64,000 nucleotides of DNA from Endozoicomonas euniceicola (GCF_025562755.1 NZ_CP103300.1:4031001-4095000); one strand, 5' to 3'. Counted from the first letter of the stretch, positions 26,329-36,356 are shown. Numbers and translations: made by a program. Notes: generated by a model from the sequence alone, not told the origin.

Positions 26329-28785
26329 TTACAGGCGCATGCCTACGCTGAGCCAGACTTCACGGCCTTTACTGTAATAGTTGTTGGTGAATTTGCTGCT
26401 ATTGGCAATGCCTGAAGTAGAGACCTTCACCTGCCTGTTAAGCAGGTTGGTTACAGTAAGGCCAAGGGTTAACAGATTGTCTGCGACAGGAGGGGTCCAG
26501 GCCAGTTTTGCATCCCAGGTAACAAGGCTGCCCAGTTTCTCTTTGGACAATAATGAGACAGCTGTTGGCTTTCCATTAATGTCCCTGATTTCCTGACCTT
26601 TGAGCAAAGTTAAATCACGTCCTGCTTCATATCTGACCAGGTTGCTCAATGTTAAACCATAGTCTTCCAGGGTGGCGTTCAGGGCAAAAACTGCAGCGAG
26701 ATCACTGTTATAACTGCCAGTGTCCATCTCACTGCGACGCATTAACTGACCATCCAGTTCAACCCACTCAATTTCGCTACCACTGTTAAGGTCATTTTGA
26801 TCATCATAAACAGAGGTGGTGCTGCCAGAGCCGGTTGCATCGGTGTAGACCAATTTCAAATAGCCACCTATATCTGCTCCCAGCAACTGGTAGTTATCGA
26901 TATTGCTGAATCGTAAGGAATAGATGTCACTGTCACTTTCCATGTTGTTATGTAGCTGGTCACGATCAAGTTTTGGATTGTAAACAAAAGACAGGCCATT
27001 TCTTTGCTGTCGACGCAAAAAGCCAGCATTGATTTCAACATTACCCAGTTGCAGATCATAATCGACGGTTAACTCATCAGAATAAGGCGTTTTAGCCTGA
27101 TTAAGGTCAATTGTCTGATACCTGGTTACAGATCCGCAATCGTAGTCACCAGGGTTCAGACTGATATCATTACCACCGCCGGTTCCAATACAGTTGCGAT
27201 AATCAGTTTGCAGGCCTCGTCTCTGGGAAGCCAGTGCCCAGCCCAGCAGGCTGCCACTATAGTATCTGGAAGCACCCAGGCTCAAACGGTTAATGCGGTC
27301 GGTTTGAAAGTCCCAGCTACCGTGAAAACGAGGTGCAACGGTGTTGTCATCAAAAAGTTCAATATGTTCAGCACGCAACCCAAGATTAAGAGTCAGTTTA
27401 TTCCACTGCAAAGTATCGCTTACATACAACGCGTACTGGTTAGATTCAGCTTTATAATTACCTGCCTCTGTAACCACCCATGGATTGAGGTTTACACTAC
27501 CATTAGCGTTGCTGGATTGAGAAAAATTATTAAATGCTTCGTGATATTGACCTTCAGCCGAATGAAGCGTGGCTTCAGAACCAATAGTTACCTGGTGCCG
27601 AACACTGGCAGTATAGAGCGCATTGAAATAATAAGCAGACTTGAGCTTGGTGCTGTTTTGGGTCTGGTCGAGATTACCGTAAGAACCGGAAGAGCTCAGA
27701 TCAAATCCGTTGCGCAAGTCTAAATGGGTTTTGAAGTAGTCAACATCAGCCTTGCGTTCGTCTTTCAGCTGGTCAAACGCCACGGTGTTGCGCCATGCAC
27801 CCAGGGTAAACTCACGATTCAGCTTCAAGGTGTAACCAAAACCGCCATGGCTGTTTTTATAATCACTGAACTCATCCGTATCGTCGGTAAAGGTATCGTT
27901 GAGAAACCGCTTTTCCGTAAACTTCGAATACCGCAACTCATTGCTGACCTCCCAGGCACCCAGCTGACCAAGGTGATTAATAAATGCGCTGGTGTTGGTT
28001 TGCTGCTGGTTTTTACGACCACCGTTATAGATGAGGGGGATATCCGATTCCTGCACGCTTAAGCCAAAACCCAGTTTGTGCAGTTCGGAAACCGGGCCAC
28101 CGATGAACAGGTTATGAAAGCGTTTTTCGTATTGATCCTGGTATCGGCCATCACCCCAGCCAGGCCTTTGCAAATCCTTATTATCTGCGTCTAGAGTTGG
28201 ATCACTGTTCCAGCTGCTCTTATTCATTTTATAGCTGTATTCTGCAACAAATGTATCCGTTGGCTTACGCAACTCTGCATTGATGATACCGCCGGTAAAG
28301 CTACCGTATTCCGGGCTGATATTACGATCCATTACCTCAACCGATTCCAGCAACTCAGTATCAAAGAAGTAACCTGAAGTGTGTCCGCCAAGTCCTCCTG
28401 CTTTATCAGCTGCGGCGAACGTTGAAATATTGTTGGTCGTTACACCACCAATCATATAATTGGTTTGATGGGTACGAGCATTAGCCAGAGAAATCTCTTC
28501 CGGTTTTATATCACCACCGCGAACAGAAGCCCGGGCATCATTGATAGCAATGCCAGGCTGAGTCTTCAGTAACTGTGACAAATTATTATTAGCGACGGGT
28601 GTCGCTTTGATTTCTTCACGATTGAGCAGTAAGCCATTCTCCTGCTCAATCGTTTGTGTTTCTGTTTCTTCGAGAACTGGGAGATTATTGTTTGTTGATG
28701 AGGGAGCTTCTGCAAGAACATTTGGAGCGTATATGACATATGCAATACTGGCTGCCAGCAACGACCGCAGTGAAATGAATTCCAT
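26329..28785 (-). CDS. TonB-dependent outer-membrane receptor, system 1
   Basis: This 818-aa receptor has a signal peptide (SLLAASIAYVIYAPNVLA), a possible TonB box (EETETQTI), a plug domain (LSQLLKTQPGIAINDARASV, then YMIGGVTTNN and SPEYGSFTGGIINAEL), and a 22-strand-type barrel ending in GREVWLSVGMRL. It heads an eight-gene minus-strand operon with its own protease and TonB motor. A promoter (TTGCAT-16-TATAAT) and a Fur-like site lie upstream. It shares architecture with the second receptor at 31001. Ligand unknown; the linked protease points to a protein or peptide rather than a small siderophore. Confidence 0.92.
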   Translation of the reverse strand: MEFISLRSLLAASIAYVIYAPNVLAEAPSSTNNNLPVLEETETQTIEQENGLLLNREEIKATPVANNNLSQLLKTQPGIAINDARASVRGGDIKPEEISLANARTHQTNYMIGGVTTNNISTFAAADKAGGLGGHTSGYFFDTELLESVEVMDRNISPEYGSFTGGIINAELRKPTDTFVAEYSYKMNKSSWNSDPTLDADNKDLQRPGWGDGRYQDQYEKRFHNLFIGGPVSELHKLGFGLSVQESDIPLIYNGGRKNQQQTNTSAFINHLGQLGAWEVSNELRYSKFTEKRFLNDTFTDDTDEFSDYKNSHGGFGYTLKLNREFTLGAWRNTVAFDQLKDERKADVDYFKTHLDLRNGFDLSSSGSYGNLDQTQNSTKLKSAYYFNALYTASVRHQVTIGSEATLHSAEGQYHEAFNNFSQSSNANGSVNLNPWVVTEAGNYKAESNQYALYVSDTLQWNKLTLNLGLRAEHIELFDDNTVAPRFHGSWDFQTDRINRLSLGASRYYSGSLLGWALASQRRGLQTDYRNCIGTGGGNDISLNPGDYDCGSVTRYQTIDLNQAKTPYSDELTVDYDLQLGNVEINAGFLRRQQRNGLSFVYNPKLDRDQLHNNMESDSDIYSLRFSNIDNYQLLGADIGGYLKLVYTDATGSGSTTSVYDDQNDLNSGSEIEWVELDGQLMRRSEMDTGSYNSDLAAVFALNATLEDYGLTLSNLVRYEAGRDLTLLKGQEIRDINGKPTAVSLLSKEKLGSLVTWDAKLAWTPPVADNLLTLGLTVTNLLNRQVKVSTSGIANSSKFTNNYYSKGREVWLSVGMRL

Positions 28786-28824
28786 TACGTACCTTTACTT
28801 CTTTTTTATCTAAAGCTGACGCAG

Positions 28825-28852
28825 ATTATACGTTAATCATATATCTATGCAA
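28825..28852 (-). promoter_or_regulatory. Sigma-70 type promoter of TonB system 1
   Basis: On the minus strand TTGCAT (28847-28852) and TATAAT (28825-28830) are spaced by 16 bp, about 40 bp upstream of the receptor start. It is the best promoter match in this intergenic region. Confidence 0.7.
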
Positions 28853-28853
28853 G

Positions 28854-28868
28854 TGATAATCATTTTTA
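28854..28868 (-). promoter_or_regulatory. Fur-box-like operator, system 1
   Basis: The sequence TGATAATCATTTTTA fits the 7-1-7 Fur consensus (TGATAAT-n-ATTATCA) at 12 of 14 paired positions and abuts the -35 element. Fur binding there would block the promoter under iron-replete conditions. Confidence 0.65.
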
Positions 28869-29029
28869 TTTAGATTTATATTTATATCAATTATTGTACT
28901 GCCAAGGTTAGAAGCAGTGCCATAACTGGCAGGTGACGAGGACTTCTGCCTCGATATGGCTGATGCAATCAGACCTGTAGCGATGAGCCTGTCAAAATAG
29001 AACAGCTGGCGATGGCTTTATAGGCCACC

Positions 29030-29788
29030 CTAAACCGGAGACGCTATATCAACAAATAGATGTTCGATGTCGTATTCCTGCTCCAGCCATGCGCCCACCG
29101 CCTGAACGCCGTAGCGTTCAGTGGCATGATGACCGGCACTGAAGTAATGAATACCATTCTCCCGGGCAAAGTGAACCGTGGATTCCGAGATTTCACCACT
29201 CACATAAGCATCAACCCCCAGGGCGTGAGCCTGCTCAATCATCTTCTGCGCCCCGCCGGTACACCAGGCGACGGTTTTGATGTCATGAGAACCGCCTTCA
29301 ATCACCAGAGGTTCCCGCCCCAGTTGTTGCTGTAACTGTTCTGATAACGCCTTAGCCGTCTGGGTTTTCCTCACGGTTCCCCAGTTACCTACAGGCCGTG
29401 GGGCAGAATCCATACCGCCTTCCGTTGACCATTGCATCAATGTTGCCAGCTGAGCGTTATTACCCATGGTCGGATGACCATCCAGTGGCAGGTGGTAAGC
29501 AATCAGGCTGATATTGTGTCGGAGTAATGCTTCAACCCGACGACGCTTCATACCGGTAATCGTGGCGTCTTCCCCTTTCCAGAAATAGCCGTGATGCACA
29601 AAAACAGCATCCGCTTGCAACTCGATAGCCTTGTCAATCAGTGCCTGACAGGCAGTGACTCCGGTGACAATCCGATTAATGTCCCGCTTACCCTCAACCT
29701 GCAAACCATTGGGGCAGTAATCCCTGAATAACCCCGGCTGAAGTTCATCATCCAGTCTTTCCATCAGCCTATTGAGGGAAATGCCCAT
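29030..29788 (-). CDS. Nif3-like dinuclear metal center protein
   Basis: This 252-aa protein belongs to the NIF3/YbgI family, toroidal hexamers with two metals per active site. Visible ligand motifs are ADAVFVHHGYFW, ISLIAYHLPLDGH, and near the C-terminus IHYFSAGHHATERYG. Some family members are annotated as GTP cyclohydrolase I type 2, but the physiological role is not settled. It is divergent from degS with about 100 bp between; this pairing is also seen in Pseudomonas relatives, so it is part of the conserved backbone. Confidence 0.93.
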   Translation of the reverse strand: MGISLNRLMERLDDELQPGLFRDYCPNGLQVEGKRDINRIVTGVTACQALIDKAIELQADAVFVHHGYFWKGEDATITGMKRRRVEALLRHNISLIAYHLPLDGHPTMGNNAQLATLMQWSTEGGMDSAPRPVGNWGTVRKTQTAKALSEQLQQQLGREPLVIEGGSHDIKTVAWCTGGAQKMIEQAHALGVDAYVSGEISESTVHFARENGIHYFSAGHHATERYGVQAVGAWLEQEYDIEHLFVDIASPV

Positions 29789-29885
29789 AATTCGTCTCCT
29801 GTGACTCTATCGTTCCAAGCATGGATACCGGTATATTTAAGTATTCAACCATTATACTGTTTGACGGGTAGTTGCAGCGATCACC

Positions 29886-31004
29886 ATGAAAAAAATTCTT
29901 TTACAGATTGGCCTTCCTGTTTTTCTTGGCCTGATTATTGGACTCCTGGTGATTGTCATCAAACCTGAGGTGGCCGGTTTTAAGGAAGATAACCTGACTG
30001 CTTTCTTCAGTACGCTGCTTAACCGCAGCAACCTGCTGGGAACGGGTCAGGTTTCCTATAGCCATGCGGTAAAAAAGGCAGCTCCGGCCGTGGTTAATAT
30101 TGCCACCGCTTCCCTGGATCGTTCCGACGCATCGGCAACACCTATCCCGTTTCGCAATAGCCCAGACCAGGACGCCAGCCGGGGTTCAGGCGTTATTGTC
30201 AGCCCTGATGGCTATCTGCTCACCAATAACCATGTCATACAGGGCGCTGAGCGAATTTATGTTTCCATGCAGGACGGTCGGGAAGAAATCGCCTCGGTGG
30301 TTGGTCGTGATCCGGATACCGATCTGGCGGTATTGAAAATCGACCTGAAAGACCTGCCCAGTATCCACCTGACCGATTCCACTAAAGCAGAAGTCGGTGA
30401 TGTTGTACTGGCGATCGGCAACCCATTTGGTCTTGGGCAGACCGTTACAATGGGGATTATCAGTGCCACCGGACGGGACGATCTGCGACTGAACACCTAC
30501 GAAGATTTTATCCAGACTGACGCAGCCATTAACGTTGGTAATTCCGGAGGCGCCCTGGTTAATGCTTACGGTGAACTGATTGGTATCAATACCCTGTTGT
30601 TTACCCGTGGCGGTGGCAACGAAGGCGTAGGCTTTGCCATTCCTTCCAGAATGGCAGCGTTCGTGATGGAATCCATTATCAAATATGGGCGAGTGATTCG
30701 TGGCTGGCTGGGTATTGAATCCCAGCCTCTCAGTGCGCAGCTGGCTCAGGCTTATGATGTTAAAACCAATTCCGGCATCCTGATTTCCGGTGTCTATCAG
30801 GACGGCCCTGCGGATCAGGCAGGTTTGCGTCGTGGCGACATTCTGACCGGTATCAACAACATCAGCACCAGCGATGGCAACAAAGTCATGAACCTGGTGG
30901 CACAGGTGCCACCGGGAACCGAAGTCACATTGCAGATTCTGCGGGATAACCAACCCGTGGAACTGAAAGCACGAGTCAGTACACGCCCGAGAATGGTGAA
31001 TTAA
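29886..31004 (+). CDS. DegS/AlgW-type serine endoprotease
   Basis: This 372-aa HtrA-family protease is anchored by one N-terminal helix (LPVFLGLIIGLLVIVI) and has a single PDZ domain (about 265-360), the DegS/AlgW layout. The catalytic triad is His116 (TNNHVI), Asp146 (DTDLAVL) and Ser220 (GNSGGAL). Members sense misfolded outer-membrane proteins and cut an anti-sigma factor, releasing sigma-E/AlgU. Position between cysND/nif3 and hisDG matches algW of Pseudomonas. Its TAA overlaps the stop codon of the convergent receptor gene. Confidence 0.93.
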   Translation: MKKILLQIGLPVFLGLIIGLLVIVIKPEVAGFKEDNLTAFFSTLLNRSNLLGTGQVSYSHAVKKAAPAVVNIATASLDRSDASATPIPFRNSPDQDASRGSGVIVSPDGYLLTNNHVIQGAERIYVSMQDGREEIASVVGRDPDTDLAVLKIDLKDLPSIHLTDSTKAEVGDVVLAIGNPFGLGQTVTMGIISATGRDDLRLNTYEDFIQTDAAINVGNSGGALVNAYGELIGINTLLFTRGGGNEGVGFAIPSRMAAFVMESIIKYGRVIRGWLGIESQPLSAQLAQAYDVKTNSGILISGVYQDGPADQAGLRRGDILTGINNISTSDGNKVMNLVAQVPPGTEVTLQILRDNQPVELKARVSTRPRMVN

Positions 31005-33469
31005 ATGCTGAAGTTCACTCCGACCCAGTAGGCGCGGCCCATCTGTAAACGCTTATTTCGTGCCGTCTTAACATTCGGCATGTCATCAAGCAGGTTATTG
31101 ACCCTGAAATCAATGCTGGCTTCGTAATCATCTGTTTTGATCAGTTGATACTTGGTGTTCAGATAGACAATTGTGGATGCTTTTAACTCGTTTTTATCAT
31201 AAACATCGTATTTTTTACCATCAATTTCTTTATTCTTTCCGGTATCGCCAAGGTAAGTGTAAGCCCCGCGATATCGGGCACTGAGAGAAGTCATCAGACG
31301 TTCATTAAGCCAGTTGGTACTCCAGGAAACGTAAGCCTTAAAAGGTGCTGCAAAATTTTGCCGCCCCTGAATTTCGTACATTTCTGATAAAGAAATAATT
31401 TTGCCTTTGTAGTAAATATAAGTGTTTTCATCCTCTGGGTTAACGTTATCAAAGTAATTTGTCTGGCCCTTGTTTGTCGTTTCAGACCAGGTGACATTGG
31501 CATTGAAGAAGTGCCCTTTGTAGCTGCTGGACCATTCAATGGCATAACCGATGTAGTCCGTTTTCCCACCGTTAACCATTTCACGGTGATAGCTTTTTTT
31601 GTCGGCACTATAAATCTTTTCACTGCTGGAGAACTGCTTTTTATTCTTTCTTGTCACAGCTTTCAAACGCAGCGTCCCTTTCAGTGCAGTAGGAATCGTC
31701 AGGGCAGCAGTCAGCTCATCACTGTAAGGCGTATCCAGTTTCGATCCACTGAACTTGAGTGGATTTATCGTTTTATCAACATACCAGTCTCCCAGCTTGC
31801 CTGTGCTTTTATCATAATCCCGCTTATAACTATAACGACTGGGTTCTTTGCCCCGAATGACGTAGTCGACCATATTTTTGCCGTAATAGCGGTTGGCACC
31901 GAGGGTCAGGAAGGTGTCATCCATAAACTCCCAGGCGGCGGTGAAGCGAGGGGCAAGGTTAATATTTTTCAAGAAGTCATCATGGGATAACCGCGCGCCT
32001 GCACGAAGGCTGACAGAGCCGATATCCTGTGCGTACTCTGACCAGAGAGCCTGACTGTTTATTGCTACTTCGGCATCATAAGGGCTATAGCTCGTGTATT
32101 TTGTTGCGGCGTCGTAGGACTTACAGGATGGATCACCCGGTTTACACTCCCAGCTAATTCCATTGTCCGGTGTTTTAGCAAGGAAGTATGAATTGTGCTG
32201 TCGCCCGCGACTCTTTTTGACAATGGTTTGCTTCCATCGCGCCCCGTAACTCAGAAGCCCTGCAAGCAAAGGCGTTGACGCGTCAAAGTCCCAGGTGTAG
32301 TCCGTCTGAGTCTGATCCAGATCGCCAATACCACCTTCATAGCAATACGATGAACTACACCAGCCCGCAGTCGAGCCTGTCCAGCGAAACATATCATCAG
32401 GTGATTCCCGACTGGAATCATTATGCATAAATGAGAGTTTGGTATTCCAGTCAGTCTCACCCGAAACACCCTGTGCAGCCAGGTGCCCTTTCAGGCCGGT
32501 GGATTTGGAGTCAATATAGTTGTTATGACGGTTAGTCTGTTCACGATGACTGGTGTATGGGCTATACGCGATCTGACCATCGAAAGACAATGTGTCGCTG
32601 TGATCATAAACACCTTTCAGCAAAAAATTCTCTGATTTATCGTCATTAGGGTAGGTTCGTCCGCCGTAATTCTCATCTGCCTGATAGTAAACATTGGATT
32701 CAGCACGGGTATACGCAGTCAGAAAACGGAGTCGCTCACTCACAGGCAGATCAAAGGAAACAGAGCTGGAATATTTTTTGAATTCAGGTTCAATCCTGCC
32801 CGGTACTTCCCCATCAGCCAGAGTATCCTTATCCGTCTTATAGTGCACCATGCCATCAGACTGGTACCCTACTCTCAGTTTCATGCCAAATTCTTTTTTG
32901 GGTTCACGCACCTTGAAGTTAACAGCCCCCCCAATAAAACCACCGTATTTTGCCGACACATTGGAATCAAACACTTCGGTACTGCCAAGCAGTGACGGAT
33001 CAACATAAAAGGTTTGGGATGTCTGCCCGGCGACATTATCAATAGAACTCTCGCTCTTGTTAGTCACATCATGCACAGAGTTAACCGACACCCCATCAAT
33101 CATGATGTTATTGTCGTAGTAGTTGCCACCCGAAATAGAAAAGTCAGAAGGTCGTATGGACTGAATTTTTTCCCGGGTTGCCTGTCCGCGATTAGCATCA
33201 TCCATCTGTACAAACGGCAATCGTTCCAGCAATTCGGTGGTATCGATACCTCCCCCTCTGCTGTTTTCGATGGACTGCTCATTAATGACGGAAACACCAC
33301 TGTCTACCGGGTCATAACTTTCATATGAGGCCTCAACGGCTGTAGAACTTTTTACAACCACTGCCTTATCAACAACATCAATTTCCCCCAGCTCAATCGC
33401 TGCCGACTGAGCCATAACAACGTTAGAAGCACCAGCAAACAACGCCGAGTAAACCGCTTTTTTGTCCAT
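31001..33469 (-). CDS. TonB-dependent outer-membrane receptor, system 2
   Basis: I chose the ATG at 33469 (MDKKAVYSALF) over an upstream TTG. The 822-aa protein has an export signal ending VVMAQS, a plug with TTELLERLPFVQMDDANRG and NIMIDGVSVNSVHDV, and a barrel with C-terminal GRAYWVGVNFSI. It is divergent from the M16-SbmA-ExbBD-TonB operon and shares its Fur-box-bearing intergenic region. Several Cys are in extracellular-type loops (WCSSSYCYE and ECKPGDPSCK), which might form disulfides. Ligand unknown; the pair with a protease suggests a protein ligand. Confidence 0.92.
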   Translation of the reverse strand: MDKKAVYSALFAGASNVVMAQSAAIELGEIDVVDKAVVVKSSTAVEASYESYDPVDSGVSVINEQSIENSRGGGIDTTELLERLPFVQMDDANRGQATREKIQSIRPSDFSISGGNYYDNNIMIDGVSVNSVHDVTNKSESSIDNVAGQTSQTFYVDPSLLGSTEVFDSNVSAKYGGFIGGAVNFKVREPKKEFGMKLRVGYQSDGMVHYKTDKDTLADGEVPGRIEPEFKKYSSSVSFDLPVSERLRFLTAYTRAESNVYYQADENYGGRTYPNDDKSENFLLKGVYDHSDTLSFDGQIAYSPYTSHREQTNRHNNYIDSKSTGLKGHLAAQGVSGETDWNTKLSFMHNDSSRESPDDMFRWTGSTAGWCSSSYCYEGGIGDLDQTQTDYTWDFDASTPLLAGLLSYGARWKQTIVKKSRGRQHNSYFLAKTPDNGISWECKPGDPSCKSYDAATKYTSYSPYDAEVAINSQALWSEYAQDIGSVSLRAGARLSHDDFLKNINLAPRFTAAWEFMDDTFLTLGANRYYGKNMVDYVIRGKEPSRYSYKRDYDKSTGKLGDWYVDKTINPLKFSGSKLDTPYSDELTAALTIPTALKGTLRLKAVTRKNKKQFSSSEKIYSADKKSYHREMVNGGKTDYIGYAIEWSSSYKGHFFNANVTWSETTNKGQTNYFDNVNPEDENTYIYYKGKIISLSEMYEIQGRQNFAAPFKAYVSWSTNWLNERLMTSLSARYRGAYTYLGDTGKNKEIDGKKYDVYDKNELKASTIVYLNTKYQLIKTDDYEASIDFRVNNLLDDMPNVKTARNKRLQMGRAYWVGVNFSI

Positions 33470-33522
33470 TAATAACAACTACTTATGTCTGTGCAATGTA
33501 AATTCAGCGTTGCCCATCTTAT

Positions 33523-33537
33523 TGATAATCATTATTA
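33523..33537 (+). promoter_or_regulatory. Fur-box-like operator shared by system 2 divergent genes
   Basis: TGATAATCATTATTA is a near-perfect 7-1-7 Fur palindrome (13 of 14 paired positions). It lies midway between the receptor start (33469, minus) and the protease start (33582, plus), so it could control both directions. Confidence 0.75.
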
Positions 33538-33581
33538 TTAGCAACTTCACTTATTCACTTTTGTTAGGTTGTCGCTTCTGA

Positions 33582-36356
33582 ATGCTCTTCATCGGACACT
33601 CCTCAGGTATTCACATTAAACGCCTGATCTTTATGCTGTTTCTGCTATCTTGCGCTGGTTTAAAAGCTGATATTTCCACACCTCTTTTATGGGATGAGGC
33701 GTTAACGGTTCGAGTGCTGGACAACGGTTTCCGCTATATCGTTTACAACAGCGAAAAAGACAGCGACCCTTTCAATTTAAGGCTGATTGTTCATGCGGGT
33801 TCGGTGGATGACGAACTTCGGGGGATGGCGCATAACACCGAACATATGGTGTTTCGCACCAATGCCGCCTACGGTGACAGCATTCACAACTATCTCGACA
33901 GAATTGGCTGGCGATCCGGCTTTCAGGTAAACGCCCTGACCCGCCAGAGCGAAACGCAGTTTATGGTGCGCACAAGACCCAATGATGCCCTGAACCTGAA
34001 ACAGTCTGTTGCCTTCCTCGCCAACATCGCCTTTAACGCCAGCCTCCTTGACCGGGACTGGCAGGTGGAACGACAGGTGATACTGGAAGAGATGCGACTG
34101 GGGGACAACCTGGCTGGCCGGGTCAATGAGCTGAAAAAAAAGGTGGTTCGCAACCGGTCCCGTTATGTTGACCGCCCGGTTATTGGCCTGAAGAAAGACA
34201 TTGAGGCAACCACTGTTGATGATATCAGGGCGTTCTACCAGCGGTTTTACGTACCTGCCAATATGACATTAATTGTGTCAGGTAATATCGACCTGAATGT
34301 TCTGGAAAGTGCAATCAGGGACACCTTCGGCAAACAGCCGTTCACTCCAGCACCAAAGAGAAACTACGTGGAGCTGCCCCTGTCAGAACAGCTGTATATC
34401 GGCAAAGTTCAGGATAACCATGGAGTGTCGTCTGTTGTCACAACAGGTTTTCGCAGCCCCCTCGAACCCTACACAACGGTAGAAGGGTTGTACCAGCGCT
34501 TCCAGAACTATTTCCTGCGTAAACTCGCCTCCCGGCAAGTCAGACAACAGCTGTCTTTTTATGAAGAAGCGGAGGTAAACTCCCTTTCCCTGGTCTTTAA
34601 AGAATCAACAAACCAACGTCTCGTACTGGCAATGGCGGCACGCACACCAGACCATGCTGCCGGGCTGAAAGCGGTACTGACTGAAGTCGAACGATTAAAG
34701 CAAAACGGTCTGAGTCGGGAAGCTTTCCAGCAGTTAAAAGCTGAGGCCAGGCAATCCGTCGCACGCAACCGTCAACTGGTTGGCCAGAGAAATTTCCAGC
34801 AGTGGGAAGACAAAATCACCACCGCCGTTTTTCAGAAGGGTATTCTTGAGGATTACAACATCCGGGCAAAACGCACCCTGCAATGGATCGATGACCTGAC
34901 CCTGAGCGAACTGAATGACCGGCTGACGGAACTGTTATCAGCGGGTGACCAGTTTATTTATTACCAGATACCCGGTGGCACTCACAGAGACCTGCCGTCG
35001 CAACAACTGGCCAAAGCCACAAAGGCACGGCTGTCAGCCGAGACACTGCCACTTGCGCCTGCCTCCACTCAGAAAACGAAAAAAGAACAGATAGAAGCCG
35101 TGAAAGAACCGGTTGAGATTCACTGGCCTGCATGGAAAAAGCCTGTGGAACCGCCATTGGCTACTAAAAAAGTCTGGCCGGAAACCAGCGTCAGACAATG
35201 GACGCTGGACAACGGCTACTCAGTCGTCTGGCTGCAACAGCCCACCAGCGACAACAAACTCTATATCCGGGCTATAGACAACAGTGGCTACCTGAACAGC
35301 CATACCCCGCAATGGCTGAGCAAAGCCGCCGTTCAGGTTTGGCAACAGACAGATCTGTCCTTTGTTCCCGCAGCAGAATTAAAGAAGTGGGGGGAACACA
35401 GTGGCATTGAGTGGTTCTGGGCGCAAAAAGCATATCAGCTGGACCGGGGAGCCGTGATTAAGCCCGACGGACTGAATGAGCTGATCAGGCTTTTCGCTGC
35501 ACGCCAGTCGCTGTGGCAACTCAATGACTCCGATTTTGAGCAAGTGCTGGAAAGCCTTTCAACCAGTATTCAGACAATCGACCAGCCCGAGCAGGCACTC
35601 AACACTTTAGAGTCACTTAATCTCCCTGAATTCAAAGACATAGTGCGCAGTTTTGCCCAACAACCCGCCACCATTTACATGGTTGGTGATATCCCGGAAG
35701 CACAGATCACCGAAGCGGTTCTGCCCTGCCTTGCCGCACTGGAAACCAGTCAGCCTTTTGTTCCGAATGCGCCCCGGCCTCTACAGGGCTCTGAACGTCA
35801 AGTGACTTATATTTATCAACAGGAAAAAGCGACAGTGGCTATTAACGGTCGCAAAACCCTGCCATGGAAGCCTGAAACCAGCTTCTACATTTCTGCTCTT
35901 AACCCGATTATTCAAAAAGCCCTGCGCAATGAACTTCGGCATAAACTGGGTGGCGTTTACCGGATTGAATTCGAAATGCAGCTGAACCAGAACGACCAGT
36001 TAACCACCCGACTGGCGTTCACTACCGGGCCCGGACGCGAGGAGGAGCTGATCAATGCCTCAGAATCGGTACTTTCAAATCTGGACAAAGTGATTGCTAA
36101 CGAAAACCTTGAACGAATTCGTGACGACATTAATTTTGCTGAAAGCCTGCGCCTTGAAGACCCGAATACCTGGCTGCGAAGACTGATATTAAGTTTTGAA
36201 CGCTACCAGTCACCCCGCTATCTGCAAACCATGAATCAGCTCAGTCAGTCGATTAATGCCAGACAACTGACGTCACTGGCCGGGCAAATCTTCCCCCTTG
36301 AACAACAAAATATTTTTATTGGCTTACCCGTTAACAAGCAAACATCGGTTGAATAA
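33582..36356 (+). CDS. M16 family zinc protease, system 2
   Basis: This 924-aa M16 protease has an N-terminal export signal (LIFMLFLLSCAGLKA; the LLSC also allows a lipoprotein). The zinc motif is H84-N-T-E87-H88 with the third ligand Glu163 in QVERQVILEE. The second half contains the non-catalytic domain, including LGGVYRIEFEMQLNQ. It is related to, but clearly diverged from, the system 1 protease. The stop overlaps the start of the sbmA-like gene (TAATG). Processing of a substrate imported by the divergent receptor, followed by peptide uptake, is the obvious inference. An ATG at 33633 is an alternative start. Confidence 0.92.
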   Translation: MLFIGHSSGIHIKRLIFMLFLLSCAGLKADISTPLLWDEALTVRVLDNGFRYIVYNSEKDSDPFNLRLIVHAGSVDDELRGMAHNTEHMVFRTNAAYGDSIHNYLDRIGWRSGFQVNALTRQSETQFMVRTRPNDALNLKQSVAFLANIAFNASLLDRDWQVERQVILEEMRLGDNLAGRVNELKKKVVRNRSRYVDRPVIGLKKDIEATTVDDIRAFYQRFYVPANMTLIVSGNIDLNVLESAIRDTFGKQPFTPAPKRNYVELPLSEQLYIGKVQDNHGVSSVVTTGFRSPLEPYTTVEGLYQRFQNYFLRKLASRQVRQQLSFYEEAEVNSLSLVFKESTNQRLVLAMAARTPDHAAGLKAVLTEVERLKQNGLSREAFQQLKAEARQSVARNRQLVGQRNFQQWEDKITTAVFQKGILEDYNIRAKRTLQWIDDLTLSELNDRLTELLSAGDQFIYYQIPGGTHRDLPSQQLAKATKARLSAETLPLAPASTQKTKKEQIEAVKEPVEIHWPAWKKPVEPPLATKKVWPETSVRQWTLDNGYSVVWLQQPTSDNKLYIRAIDNSGYLNSHTPQWLSKAAVQVWQQTDLSFVPAAELKKWGEHSGIEWFWAQKAYQLDRGAVIKPDGLNELIRLFAARQSLWQLNDSDFEQVLESLSTSIQTIDQPEQALNTLESLNLPEFKDIVRSFAQQPATIYMVGDIPEAQITEAVLPCLAALETSQPFVPNAPRPLQGSERQVTYIYQQEKATVAINGRKTLPWKPETSFYISALNPIIQKALRNELRHKLGGVYRIEFEMQLNQNDQLTTRLAFTTGPGREEELINASESVLSNLDKVIANENLERIRDDINFAESLRLEDPNTWLRRLILSFERYQSPRYLQTMNQLSQSINARQLTSLAGQIFPLEQQNIFIGLPVNKQTSVE

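Noticed and set aside
30186..30953. A 255-codon minus-strand frame inside degS
   Set aside because: Entirely antisense to a clear DegS/AlgW protease with an intact triad; the composition is not protein-like.
33015..33328. Open frame antisense to the start of receptor 2
   Set aside because: Fully within the receptor coding sequence; no ribosome site or family features.
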